This document shows positions 35,429 to 43,787 of a DNA stretch of 64,000 nt, one piece after another. Under the pieces are notes generated by a model. That model ran no database searches and was not told the DNA's origin. It worked only from the letters and a program-made list of their open reading frames with translations. The position numbers were made by a program, and so were the translations under genes. Numbering within the stretch: position 1 is the first letter of the stretch; every line of letters starts with the position of its first letter. Location: assembly GCF_000423945.1 (NCBI RefSeq), contig NZ_AUIY01000001.1:186001-250000 (forward strand), read 5' to 3'. This DNA comes from Butyrivibrio sp. XPD2002 (GTDB lineage Bacteria; Bacillota; Clostridia; Lachnospirales; Lachnospiraceae).

Positions 35429-37273
35429 ATGGAAAAAACATTATCCACTTTTTTTAAAGAATATACGGCAAACAGACAGAAGATCTGGGAAACAAACCAG
35501 CATCTTCTTGAAGAGATGACCTTTAATAAGTGGAGAGATGTCCTCGTAGAGAGAGCAAAAATTACAAGAGACATCTATTCGAAAAATAATAGGTTCATTA
35601 TAGAAATACGACATTTTCTGCAGAATGGTATAGATGAAAGCATTGCCAAAAAGCTCTTCGAGGTTGTAAAAGGCTTTTATGATGGGGGATATGATGATCT
35701 TTTTGTAATGAGAAATCTCGCTAAGCCTGCGATCAGATTCTATGAAGAGCGAAGCGATTATGAAAAGCTCTGCCATCTATATAAGATACTGGGATACGAG
35801 TTTTTTGAGTTCTATGGAAGAATCGATAAGGAAAATGGTCCCGATGAGGCAGCGCAATATTACGAGAAATGTATAGCTCTACAAAAGCATTACAGGGATT
35901 TAAAGGACGCATCTGCAAGACTATGTATTTTTACTTCTTATAACAACCTGATAGCTCCCATAGGACAGACGACTACTGAATACAGGAGCAGGATGTTCAG
36001 GTATTACCATGAGGCCATGGATCTGTGGAATCAGGATTATGTTCAGGAGCTTGACGGAAAGAATGAAGATTTCTTGGCCTGTATAGGCCAGATTGAGTCG
36101 AATATCCTGTTTGCTGAGGAATTTGTCGAGAAAATGCCTCTGGATTTTACAATCGAATTTGCTGCAGCTGTTCCATATATAAAAGAAAAATGGAATAAGG
36201 AAGGAATGACTGATGATGAAGGCTCGCTGTTCAGAGCTGAAATAAAATGTCGCCTTATTAAAGGTGAAAAATATGAGCCGCTAATCGAGGATACAATAGA
36301 ATACCTTGATAACATGGGTGATGTCGATTTTGAAAAGGATGAAGAAGAATCAATTATAAAAGTTATGAATTATCATAACTGCAGCTGTACCATTTTTTCG
36401 ATATTTAAATGGAAGAATGTGGAGCATGACGTGAGCAGAATTTATATGGACAGATTCTGCAAAAAGGTCACTGATTTTCAGAAAAGAATCCCCTTCGGTG
36501 TGTGGCCTCAGCTTGTTGATGAGATGTGTGCAGAATGGTTTACAGAATATGCACCCTTCATTGACGATCCCATTGAAAAGAAAGAACTGCTTCTTAAGCT
36601 GGTAATAATCAGGCAGCCTCTGACGTATATTCACAGCCTTATGGTAAGTGAGATTGCAATGCGAATAGCTCATGCTCTGATAACCCAGAGCCCTTCATAT
36701 TTTGTTGGCATTCCTGGATATCCTGATGAAAAAGCTGTGAAAGATAATCAGAAGGAGTTACTGGATTATATCGCAGACTGCGGATTAATACACGACTGCG
36801 GAAAATGCAGAATAGTAGGTGTTGTTAGCCGTCAGGATCGCCATCTTTATGATGAGGAATTTGAGATTATAAAACGTCATCCTATGGATGGATTTTTCAT
36901 GCTAAACCATGATCCCAAATTTTCAAAGTACTTTGACATTATTCGCGGGCATCACAAATTTTTTGATGGAAATGGCGGATATCCTGAAAGCTTTGACAAT
37001 TTAAAGTCTCCATATAAACCTGTCATAGATCTGATATCAATTTCTGACAGCATTGATGCTGCGACTGACATATTGGGAAGAAATTATACAAAAGGTAAGG
37101 ATTTTTCTACTGTATTTGAAGAGCTATCACATGAAGCAGGAACAAGGTACAGCCCTTCAGTAATAGAGCTGATAAAAAATAAGCACGGTCTGTATGAGGA
37201 TCTTGATTACCTGACAAAGGATGGCAGGTTCGAGATTTATTTCAGGGCTTACAAAGAAATTCTTTATATATAA
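35429..37273 (+). CDS. Helical-repeat protein with HD-GYP-type phosphodiesterase domain
   Basis: 614 residues from ATG 35429; the frame is open 15 codons further left from a TTG, and the ribosome site is weak (GGCGGA), so the start is uncertain. Residues ~1-400 are helical, TPR-like. The C-terminal ~200 hold HD-GYP features: HDCGK (His-Asp pair), KRHPMDG, GHHKFFDGNGGYP, and DSIDAATD. HD-GYP domains hydrolyse cyclic di-GMP or related dinucleotides. There is no receiver or PAS sensor, so the helical repeat region probably senses a partner protein or peptide. Confidence 0.75.
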   Translation: MEKTLSTFFKEYTANRQKIWETNQHLLEEMTFNKWRDVLVERAKITRDIYSKNNRFIIEIRHFLQNGIDESIAKKLFEVVKGFYDGGYDDLFVMRNLAKPAIRFYEERSDYEKLCHLYKILGYEFFEFYGRIDKENGPDEAAQYYEKCIALQKHYRDLKDASARLCIFTSYNNLIAPIGQTTTEYRSRMFRYYHEAMDLWNQDYVQELDGKNEDFLACIGQIESNILFAEEFVEKMPLDFTIEFAAAVPYIKEKWNKEGMTDDEGSLFRAEIKCRLIKGEKYEPLIEDTIEYLDNMGDVDFEKDEEESIIKVMNYHNCSCTIFSIFKWKNVEHDVSRIYMDRFCKKVTDFQKRIPFGVWPQLVDEMCAEWFTEYAPFIDDPIEKKELLLKLVIIRQPLTYIHSLMVSEIAMRIAHALITQSPSYFVGIPGYPDEKAVKDNQKELLDYIADCGLIHDCGKCRIVGVVSRQDRHLYDEEFEIIKRHPMDGFFMLNHDPKFSKYFDIIRGHHKFFDGNGGYPESFDNLKSPYKPVIDLISISDSIDAATDILGRNYTKGKDFSTVFEELSHEAGTRYSPSVIELIKNKHGLYEDLDYLTKDGRFEIYFRAYKEILYI

Positions 37274-37309
37274 ACGTAGCTACAATATAGGAGGTTGGAT
37301 AGCAGAATG

Positions 37310-37345
37310 TATTATTTCGTTAAATCCCTCTTTAACGAAATAATA
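37310..37345. repeat. Perfect 15-bp inverted repeat, overlaps a 15-codon ORF
   Basis: TATTATTTCGTTAAA (37310-37324), 6-nt loop, TTTAACGAAATAATA (37331-37345). No T-run follows on either side. A tiny ORF (ATG 37307, stop ending 37354, MYYFVKSLFNEIIAK) with GGAGG 12 nt upstream runs through it; expression is unproven. Confidence 0.7.
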
Positions 37346-37378
37346 GCCAAATAAGCGCAAAGCCCATGGATACTGGGC

Positions 37379-38653
37379 TTAGTCCACCAATACGCCTAAA
37401 ACTACGAATCTGAGTTGATCCTTTGAAGTACATGTTGAAAGTGTAACTACCTTCTTGGATTCATTCACAGGTATCTCCGAATCCATATAGGACTTCAATC
37501 TTACAGGCTCAGCATCTGCTACGAATTCCTTGGATTTTTCTCCTACATAATCATAGATGACGTAATCGTTAGGTACATCCATGTAAGCAAATATCTCGTA
37601 TTTGTAGAGATTATCCTCGGTTATTATGTAGAAATACTGATGATCATTGTAGTAGTTCTTATCGTATCTGAAATTCCTCAGGGTACCGAACATAGTACGA
37701 TTTTTCATATTATGGCCGTATACGATGGAATTAGAATCTGAGAAATCAGCTGCAGATCTGTAATCCAGGAAAATTGCACCGGTATCTGCAGGATTACCGT
37801 CATATCCATAGGTCAGATATTTCTCATTATCTTCGCCCTGCATTATGGGATAACTTATGGAGCCATCCTCAAAGTAAAGCCAGCCCACTGCATCGTGATA
37901 TTCATTCTTCAATTTTTCGAGATACTCATCCATTGCATACAATTTATTATCATCGGAAGAGTTGTCGGATGAATTATCTTCTTCTGAGTTTTCTGTAGCT
38001 TCTTCATCTTTATTTTCAGGTTCAGCATCTGCTACATCATTTTCCTGCTCACTGTCTGTATTCTCTACAGCTTCTACAGTTTCTTCAGCTTCATCTGCTT
38101 CAGCATTATTATCAGAAACAGCTGCGGTAGTTTCTTCTTCAGTATTACCGGCATTAGCTTTGTCACCGGTATTACCTTCTACATCACCTGCAAAAGCTTC
38201 CTTTGTCTGCTCCTCTTCTGCTTTAGGCTCTTCCTCAGGTATATCTTCTTCAGGTTCATCAACCTCAGTGGTTTCAGGCTCGTTAGCCTCCGGAGCCTCA
38301 TTTTCATCGGCAGATACTTCTACATCGTTACTTGCAACTGTCTCAGGCTCAATATTTTCTGTAACAGCGACAGGCTGATTATCAGGAGCGATGACTTTAA
38401 ACTTCCAGATAAAGGCTCCGACAATCGCTATAATAAGTGCTGCAACAAGCACGATTATATTCTTCATAAAGAACCTGCAGATATTAGCAAGAAAGCCAAT
38501 TATCTTTTCGGGAATATACAAAATAATACTCAGAAATACAATCAGTCCGAGTGTTATATATGTGATATTCCTGGCATGTTTTTTATGCTTTGAATTATAA
38601 TCTTTTGCGCTAAGCACTATTTTTGTAAAAAGCTTGTTCTTAAAATTATTCAC
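37379..38653 (-). CDS. Class B sortase with long acidic linker
   Basis: 424 residues, GTG start. Two membrane segments lie at about 28-80, then an extended Glu/Asp/Ala-rich linker (about 95-230) and the catalytic domain (about 235-424). The sortase triad is complete: His in VYGHNMKNRTMFG (near 313), Cys in TLSTCTS (near 407) and Arg in QLRFVV (near 414). The helix-rich insertion and GWLYFEDGSISYPIMQG fit class B. It should anchor secreted proteins to peptidoglycan, but no LPxTG/NPxTN-type sorting signal is seen in nearby proteins. Confidence 0.88.
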   Translation of the reverse strand: MNNFKNKLFTKIVLSAKDYNSKHKKHARNITYITLGLIVFLSIILYIPEKIIGFLANICRFFMKNIIVLVAALIIAIVGAFIWKFKVIAPDNQPVAVTENIEPETVASNDVEVSADENEAPEANEPETTEVDEPEEDIPEEEPKAEEEQTKEAFAGDVEGNTGDKANAGNTEEETTAAVSDNNAEADEAEETVEAVENTDSEQENDVADAEPENKDEEATENSEEDNSSDNSSDDNKLYAMDEYLEKLKNEYHDAVGWLYFEDGSISYPIMQGEDNEKYLTYGYDGNPADTGAIFLDYRSAADFSDSNSIVYGHNMKNRTMFGTLRNFRYDKNYYNDHQYFYIITEDNLYKYEIFAYMDVPNDYVIYDYVGEKSKEFVADAEPVRLKSYMDSEIPVNESKKVVTLSTCTSKDQLRFVVLGVLVD

Positions 38654-38683
38654 GTAAATCTTCTTTCAGTTATATTAATATAT

Positions 38684-38740
38684 AAAAAGTCGGACAACTA
38701 TCGACACTAATAGATTGTATCACAGTTGCCCGACTTTATA
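38684..38740 (-). terminator. Terminator for the transglutaminase-fold gene
   Basis: 14-bp stem between AAAGTCGGACAACT (38686-38699) and AGTTGCCCGACTTT (38724-38737) with a 24-nt loop, followed on the minus strand by TTTTT. Confidence 0.75.
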
Positions 38741-38772
38741 ATATCAAATTATAAAATTACTAAATAATTTTT

Positions 38773-40506
38773 TTATTCTGCTCTGTACTTGTAAACAGAA
38801 TTCTTTCCGCCTGCCTTCTTGATCTTCTTGACGATCTTCTTATACTTACTGTAGCTGGGAGCCTTAATAAGGAAGAATGTATCATCATTAGCTGACTTGA
38901 ATGCGTCCTTACCGAACTTATCAAGTGCAAAGCCCTGGTTCTCAACACGGATGAGCTTTGTCTTTCCTGAGAAAGCGTTGTTTCCGATCTCAGTTACATA
39001 AGCACCGATCATAACAGTCTCAACCTTCTTGCACTTCTTGAATGCGTTCTTCTCGATCTTGGTTACCTTGTAAACCTTGCCATCGATTGTAACAGATGAA
39101 GGAACCTTTACATTCTTGATCTTTGTCTTTGTGCACTTTACAAGAGCTGCTGTGTCATCGCCTGTAACCTTGTATACATAGCTGCCTGTTGTGTCGTTCT
39201 CATCATTTAAAGAAGTGTTTACAGTAACCTGTGTTCCGTTACCATTGTTTGAACCATCATCAAGTACAAATGTTAATGTAAGATTTCTGTTGCCACCCTT
39301 GCCACCTTTTCTAAGTGTGATGTAAGGGTGATTAACTGTCCACTTATCAGCTGTAGCTATAGGAGCAAAAGCACTGTCAGCGGGAAGTGTTATTGTGCAA
39401 GCCTTAAGTGCGGAGCTGATGTTCTTAAGAGAACTTCCTAATACAAATACAGGAACTACGTTAGCTACCTGATCATTTACAGTAAGGTTTGTACGTGTAG
39501 TTGTATTATCAGAATTAAGAACTGCTAACTTATAGTTGCTTGCTGAATATAACTGGTCTTCCTCGTACTTAGCAACCTTTTTATTGGAATCGCTGTGCTT
39601 ACCATTGGATGTACGAAGCTTTGTGCAGTAATTAACTCTTGTATAGCCATTGTTCTTCATTGTCTTCTGAGAAACGTTGAAGCTATCGTAATTAACCTTG
39701 CCCTTCTTTGCCTTGTCGCATGCAGGGATGTTTGTCTCATACCACTTACCGATCTTAACCTGGTTCCAGCACTTACTCTCATTGAAAAGAATATCGTTCT
39801 GAACATCACACTCATCTAAGAGAAGTGAAAATGCAAGAGCATAACCCTGCGAGGAAGCTCTGTGTGTTACAAGTGCGCCATAAGCTGTGTTCTTAAGATC
39901 CTTGTTATCGATACCAACCTTAACATTAGTTACGTTATCGATGATCATATTGAAGCACTCAAGTTCCTTTGTGAAAACTGAAGCATCATCATCAATGTTC
40001 TTCATGATTCTTTTTACAGCTGACTTAAGATTCTTCTTCTCTGATGAATAATCGCTGTCACCTGTTTTTCTAAGATATGCGAAGCAGCTATACTTACCGC
40101 TTGAATTCTTTACTGTGACAAACTTAAGCTCTGCCATTGCAGGTGCGATCTCATAAGGATTGCTGTAAATGTAAGCACGTCTTGCATACTTGAGATCATC
40201 GTTTGAATACTTTTTCTTTTCATCAGAATTTGTATACATGGTATAGAAATTAGATGATTCAAACTGCCCCTTGTTAGCAGATGTTACTTCAACACCCTTA
40301 TCCATGATTCTGGTATCAAGGTACTCATAAGCATCGAAGATCTTCTTCTGACTTTCATTCAGAGCATCCTTAACAGCTGATGATGCAGCCTCTACAGTTA
40401 CAGGCTCTGAAGCTACGAATGAAACCGGTACTACTGTTACAGCGACTGCTGCAGCAAGAAAAATTGACTGTAAACTTTTGCGAAGCTTACCCTTTGAATT
40501 GAACAT
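38773..40506 (-). CDS. Secreted transglutaminase-fold protein lacking catalytic residues, with LRR_5 tail
   Basis: 577 residues. Signal peptide of about 41 residues (ends VTVEAAS). Residues ~185-265 fit the transglutaminase-like core, where the family has VCxGYA, HAWN and DxTWDD. Here the three sites read RASSQGYALAF (Ser near 218 for Cys), SKCWNQVKIGKWY (Lys near 246 for His) and ETNIPACD. The catalytic triad is therefore gone. A beta-rich middle and a LRR_5 unit (about 485-530, VYKVTKIEKNAFKKCKKVET) follow. Most likely a binding or scaffold protein on the cell surface. GGGAGG precedes the ATG. Confidence 0.8.
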   Translation of the reverse strand: MFNSKGKLRKSLQSIFLAAAVAVTVVPVSFVASEPVTVEAASSAVKDALNESQKKIFDAYEYLDTRIMDKGVEVTSANKGQFESSNFYTMYTNSDEKKKYSNDDLKYARRAYIYSNPYEIAPAMAELKFVTVKNSSGKYSCFAYLRKTGDSDYSSEKKNLKSAVKRIMKNIDDDASVFTKELECFNMIIDNVTNVKVGIDNKDLKNTAYGALVTHRASSQGYALAFSLLLDECDVQNDILFNESKCWNQVKIGKWYETNIPACDKAKKGKVNYDSFNVSQKTMKNNGYTRVNYCTKLRTSNGKHSDSNKKVAKYEEDQLYSASNYKLAVLNSDNTTTRTNLTVNDQVANVVPVFVLGSSLKNISSALKACTITLPADSAFAPIATADKWTVNHPYITLRKGGKGGNRNLTLTFVLDDGSNNGNGTQVTVNTSLNDENDTTGSYVYKVTGDDTAALVKCTKTKIKNVKVPSSVTIDGKVYKVTKIEKNAFKKCKKVETVMIGAYVTEIGNNAFSGKTKLIRVENQGFALDKFGKDAFKSANDDTFFLIKAPSYSKYKKIVKKIKKAGGKNSVYKYRAE

Positions 40507-40627
40507 ATAGAACCTCCCTCTAAATTGTTAACTTTTTTCAAAACTAAATTTCATACATTAAGTATAAAATAATATGTCCAACAAATGTCCAACAATATTG
40601 CTATCTTTTTCGTAATTATTGTCAAGT

Positions 40628-43084
40628 TCAGTTTTTATCCGTATTTTGAAGCTTTATAATTTGAGAAACGATTGGTGAGTCACTATCAAAATATCGTACA
40701 TAGCCATGTAATGATGTAGCTTTTTGTTTTAAAGTCTGAGAATGACTCCATATAAAAATAACAGATTTCCCCTTGCCGTTTTTGGCTTCCTGAATAAGAT
40801 TAGCCGCGGCACTGTTACCATCAAAGGCTACTACCATCGAAGGTCTTCTCTCAAAAATCTCATAGTTAAAGCTCTTATATATGCCCATTCCCTCAGCTTC
40901 CGGAGACACTCTTATAAATACGCCTGCTTCCTTAAGCTTATCCCTTTCGTGCCTGGAGATAAGTGAGGGCACAACAGCATATATTTTAAAATTTTTATCA
41001 TTATGCTCTATCAGATACTTTTCATATCCTGAGAGCTTATGGCCAATTACAAAGCAGACTTCATCAGGATTAAGGAGCTTTAGAAGCTCATCAAGCTCCT
41101 TTTTTCCATCAGGTGTGATCCTTGTTGCTCTTTTTTCAGTATTAAAACTGCCCCCAAGAAGTACTATGGGGAATCTGTCCCAGGTAATATCTTCAATTTC
41201 ATCCTTGAGTTCTTTATTAGCATCAAGTCTCTTAAGCTTACGCTGACCTGTCTTAGAAATTTTGACGGTCTTCATCTTCTCAAGGAGGACCTCTTCCATA
41301 TCCCTGTTTTTAATAAGTGAGATGAAGGCGGCCTTTTTATCGGAGTAGGCGATCTGCCCCTCTTCTATTATGCCGCGCTCAGCGTCTCTCATGAGAGCAA
41401 GGTCTTCATCAGAGAGCTCAAGCATCTTCTTTAATGAAAGCTCCTCATCGATTGAATTTGTTCCATAAAGAGCTGCTCCGTCAGTTCCCTGAACACAGCG
41501 TATTCCCTGTTTAAGGTAGTACTTAAGCGGATGATCCTTTAGGGAATTAAGGTTATTCAGGCGCACGTTACTTGTGAGCTGGAACTCCAGAACAACGTTA
41601 TTTTCCTTAAGCTGCTTTATAACCTCTTTTCCCTTTTGAGACCTTGGGCTGTAGGTATATAAGCCGTGTCCAAGTCTCATTCTGGGCATGGTCTGTCCCG
41701 GAAGAAGGCAGTCCTTAACGCAGGATATACTGTGAGCGATATTATCCTTAAGACTGTCATTTTCACCGGCATGAACCCTTATTACGAAGGATGGATCAAT
41801 CGCTGCGAATTTTACAAGCTCCTTAAATACAGGCTTTAATGTGATGATGTCATTTATTTCCTCACCTACAAAGTCGCAGCCTGCAACGTAAGGATCAAGG
41901 AATGTCGCCCTTAATACCTCAAGGTTCTGTTCAAGGTAATCAGAAGGTGTTACAGCGTCCTTAACGATTGTCAGGGGTATACGCCTCATGGCCGCAAGGA
42001 ATCTTATCATTACGCCCGTTTCCTGATAGATTTTGGGCATGACCTCATGAACCTGCTTTAGCATTTCAACAGATTCGTATTTTTTAACCAGGGTTGTATC
42101 ACTTATTTCTGCGTAGCAAACGCCTTGCTTTTTATAATTTCTTGCGATCCACAGTAGCTTATCCTGGAAAATAGTATTTCCTGCATAATCAGGATTTTCC
42201 TTATCCTTAAGCATCTGCCTTAAAGTGTTTTTTACATCAATATCAGGAATCTGACTGATGTTCTCAAGGTCTATCTTTTCCTCATGCTCCTTTGCTTTAC
42301 AGAATACATATCTGTAGAGATAAACCTTCTCAAGATTTGTAAATACGGCCTGTCCGTCCTTAATAACAGCAAGGGAACCTCTTATCTTAACTATGTTTAT
42401 TTCAGCGTTATCGAGATTATTAAGGATAAGGTCTGCAAAATTTATAAAGGTATTATCATTAATTCTTCTATCCAGATATTTTCCCTGAAGACCTGAGGAA
42501 ATAAACTGCCTTGCAACCTTTTCGCGCTGCTTACTCAGTTTCTCTTCCTGAGCCTCAGTCAGCTTTAAGCCAAGCTTTCTTATGTAATATAGGGGATACC
42601 TTATCTGATGATAGATTCCAAGCGCAATAAGAACGTCTCCCGGTAGGTTGCCGTTCATGTGAGTATGGAGATCCGCCTGGAATTTTATATTCTTTTTTAT
42701 CTGTGTTTTGAAAATTGTTTTGGATAGATCAAGCTGATAATTCTTGGTCTGGCTCATAAGCGTTTTGGCGATTGCAGGAATCGTCGCCTTTAGATCAACG
42801 CTGCCATCAGGATAAATACTTGCAACATCAGTTTTACCGAGCCTGAAAACATAGAATTCCGTATTTGAGGAATCTACGAAGCACGGAACCTCACCCTTTA
42901 TAACAAGCATTCCTTCGTTATCCTCTGACAAAGGAAGCTCGCATATAGCAGACAAATTTCTTATCAGATTGCCTGTGTGGTGATTAGGAGTGGACAGCAC
43001 ATAGTACATCCTGTCCAGATCCTTATAGAGACTTACGATTATATCTTTTTCAGTATCAAGGAAAAAACATGTAAAATATGTCAT
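40628..43084 (-). CDS. Adenosine-deaminase-like amidohydrolase fused to a SLOG-like domain
   Basis: 818 residues, far larger than a usual ~340-residue adenosine deaminase. Residues 1-125: unrecognised, beta-rich. Residues ~135-600: amidohydrolase barrel with metal ligands HTH (140-142), HAGEN (near 437), RLGHG (near 472) and Asp in GTDGAAL (near 533), the adenosine/AMP deaminase set. A ~190-residue helical insertion separates the first motif from the rest. From ~635: a Rossmannoid region (IVLLGGSF, VCFVIGHK, KIYAVVPS, SMVVAFDGNSAAANLI, KSVIFI) resembling SLOG/DprA nucleotide-binding folds. It follows the YfbR-like gene by 44 bp, so both are probably co-transcribed. Confidence 0.75.
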   Translation of the reverse strand: MTYFTCFFLDTEKDIIVSLYKDLDRMYYVLSTPNHHTGNLIRNLSAICELPLSEDNEGMLVIKGEVPCFVDSSNTEFYVFRLGKTDVASIYPDGSVDLKATIPAIAKTLMSQTKNYQLDLSKTIFKTQIKKNIKFQADLHTHMNGNLPGDVLIALGIYHQIRYPLYYIRKLGLKLTEAQEEKLSKQREKVARQFISSGLQGKYLDRRINDNTFINFADLILNNLDNAEINIVKIRGSLAVIKDGQAVFTNLEKVYLYRYVFCKAKEHEEKIDLENISQIPDIDVKNTLRQMLKDKENPDYAGNTIFQDKLLWIARNYKKQGVCYAEISDTTLVKKYESVEMLKQVHEVMPKIYQETGVMIRFLAAMRRIPLTIVKDAVTPSDYLEQNLEVLRATFLDPYVAGCDFVGEEINDIITLKPVFKELVKFAAIDPSFVIRVHAGENDSLKDNIAHSISCVKDCLLPGQTMPRMRLGHGLYTYSPRSQKGKEVIKQLKENNVVLEFQLTSNVRLNNLNSLKDHPLKYYLKQGIRCVQGTDGAALYGTNSIDEELSLKKMLELSDEDLALMRDAERGIIEEGQIAYSDKKAAFISLIKNRDMEEVLLEKMKTVKISKTGQRKLKRLDANKELKDEIEDITWDRFPIVLLGGSFNTEKRATRITPDGKKELDELLKLLNPDEVCFVIGHKLSGYEKYLIEHNDKNFKIYAVVPSLISRHERDKLKEAGVFIRVSPEAEGMGIYKSFNYEIFERRPSMVVAFDGNSAAANLIQEAKNGKGKSVIFIWSHSQTLKQKATSLHGYVRYFDSDSPIVSQIIKLQNTDKN

Positions 43085-43128
43085 ATCAGATCCTTTCGTG
43101 ATAAAAAAGATTCTTATTAAAAATCAAA

Positions 43129-43722
43129 TCATGAAAGCTCATCAAGAGTTTTGCCATAGGGCTCAAGGAAGTCACTCATGAAATCCTCGACCTCAGGAAG
43201 CTCCTTCTTCATCTTTTCAAGTGATTTTAATGTACTCTGCTCCGCTGTCCTGAACTCACTGTTTCCGGCGTTCTTTTCTTCGATACATTTGATAAGTGCT
43301 GAGAGCTTATCAGCTGCCTTAACAAGTCTTCGCATGTATTTTTCATCAGCGCCGTCCTGGGGCTTAAATATCACCTCAAAGGCAGGGCGGAGGTCATCCG
43401 GAAGCTTATGGAGAAGCTGCGTATCAGCAATTGCTTCTACCTGCTTATAGGCGTTTTTCAGCTCGTCATTGTAATACTTAACAGGTGTAGGCATATCTCC
43501 TGTGATTATCTCTGATGCATCATGATAAAGGCCGATGAGTGCAGCCTTTTCAGCATTAAGATTTTTGCCATATCTGACATTGCCAATTACACAGAGTGCA
43601 TGTGCAATCATTGATACTTCAAGGGAGTGCTCGCTCAAATTCTCAGGTCTTGAGTTGCGCATGAGCGCCCATCTCTCGATATACTTCATTCTTGATATTG
43701 TTGCGAAAAAATTATAAGCCAT
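43129..43722 (-). CDS. yfbR: YfbR-like HD-domain 5'-deoxynucleotidase
   Basis: 197 residues. E. coli YfbR removes phosphate from deoxynucleoside monophosphates. The family start FFATISRMKYIERWALMRN is intact, with the HD residues in SEHSLEVSMIAHAL and LYHDASEIITGDMPTPVKY, and the later Asp in VKAADKLSALI. No Shine-Dalgarno lies within 20 nt of the ATG; the terminator of the upstream gene ends just before it. The deaminase fusion follows. Confidence 0.88.
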   Translation of the reverse strand: MAYNFFATISRMKYIERWALMRNSRPENLSEHSLEVSMIAHALCVIGNVRYGKNLNAEKAALIGLYHDASEIITGDMPTPVKYYNDELKNAYKQVEAIADTQLLHKLPDDLRPAFEVIFKPQDGADEKYMRRLVKAADKLSALIKCIEEKNAGNSEFRTAEQSTLKSLEKMKKELPEVEDFMSDFLEPYGKTLDELS

Positions 43723-43730
43723 GATGTTAC

Positions 43731-43764
43731 AAAAAAAGGAGCAAACACATTTTGTCTGCTCCTT
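43731..43764 (-). terminator. Terminator of the cytidylate-kinase-like gene
   Basis: On the minus strand AAGGAGCA (43764-43757), 13-nt loop, TGCTCCTT (43743-43736), then TTTTT. The T-run ends 8 nt before the yfbR ATG. Confidence 0.85.
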
Positions 43765-43787
43765 ATTCCTTTCTTTTATTATCCGGA

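Noticed and set aside
37962..38378. Serine-rich 138-codon plus-strand frame
   Set aside because: It is the complement of the Glu/Asp-rich sortase linker, which gives Ser codons on the opposite strand.
40628..43722. Direct call as a RADAR defence system
   Set aside because: The deaminase is large and divergent like RdrB, but no RdrA ATPase is adjacent and the C-terminal domain differs. Only the family-level deaminase call is supported.
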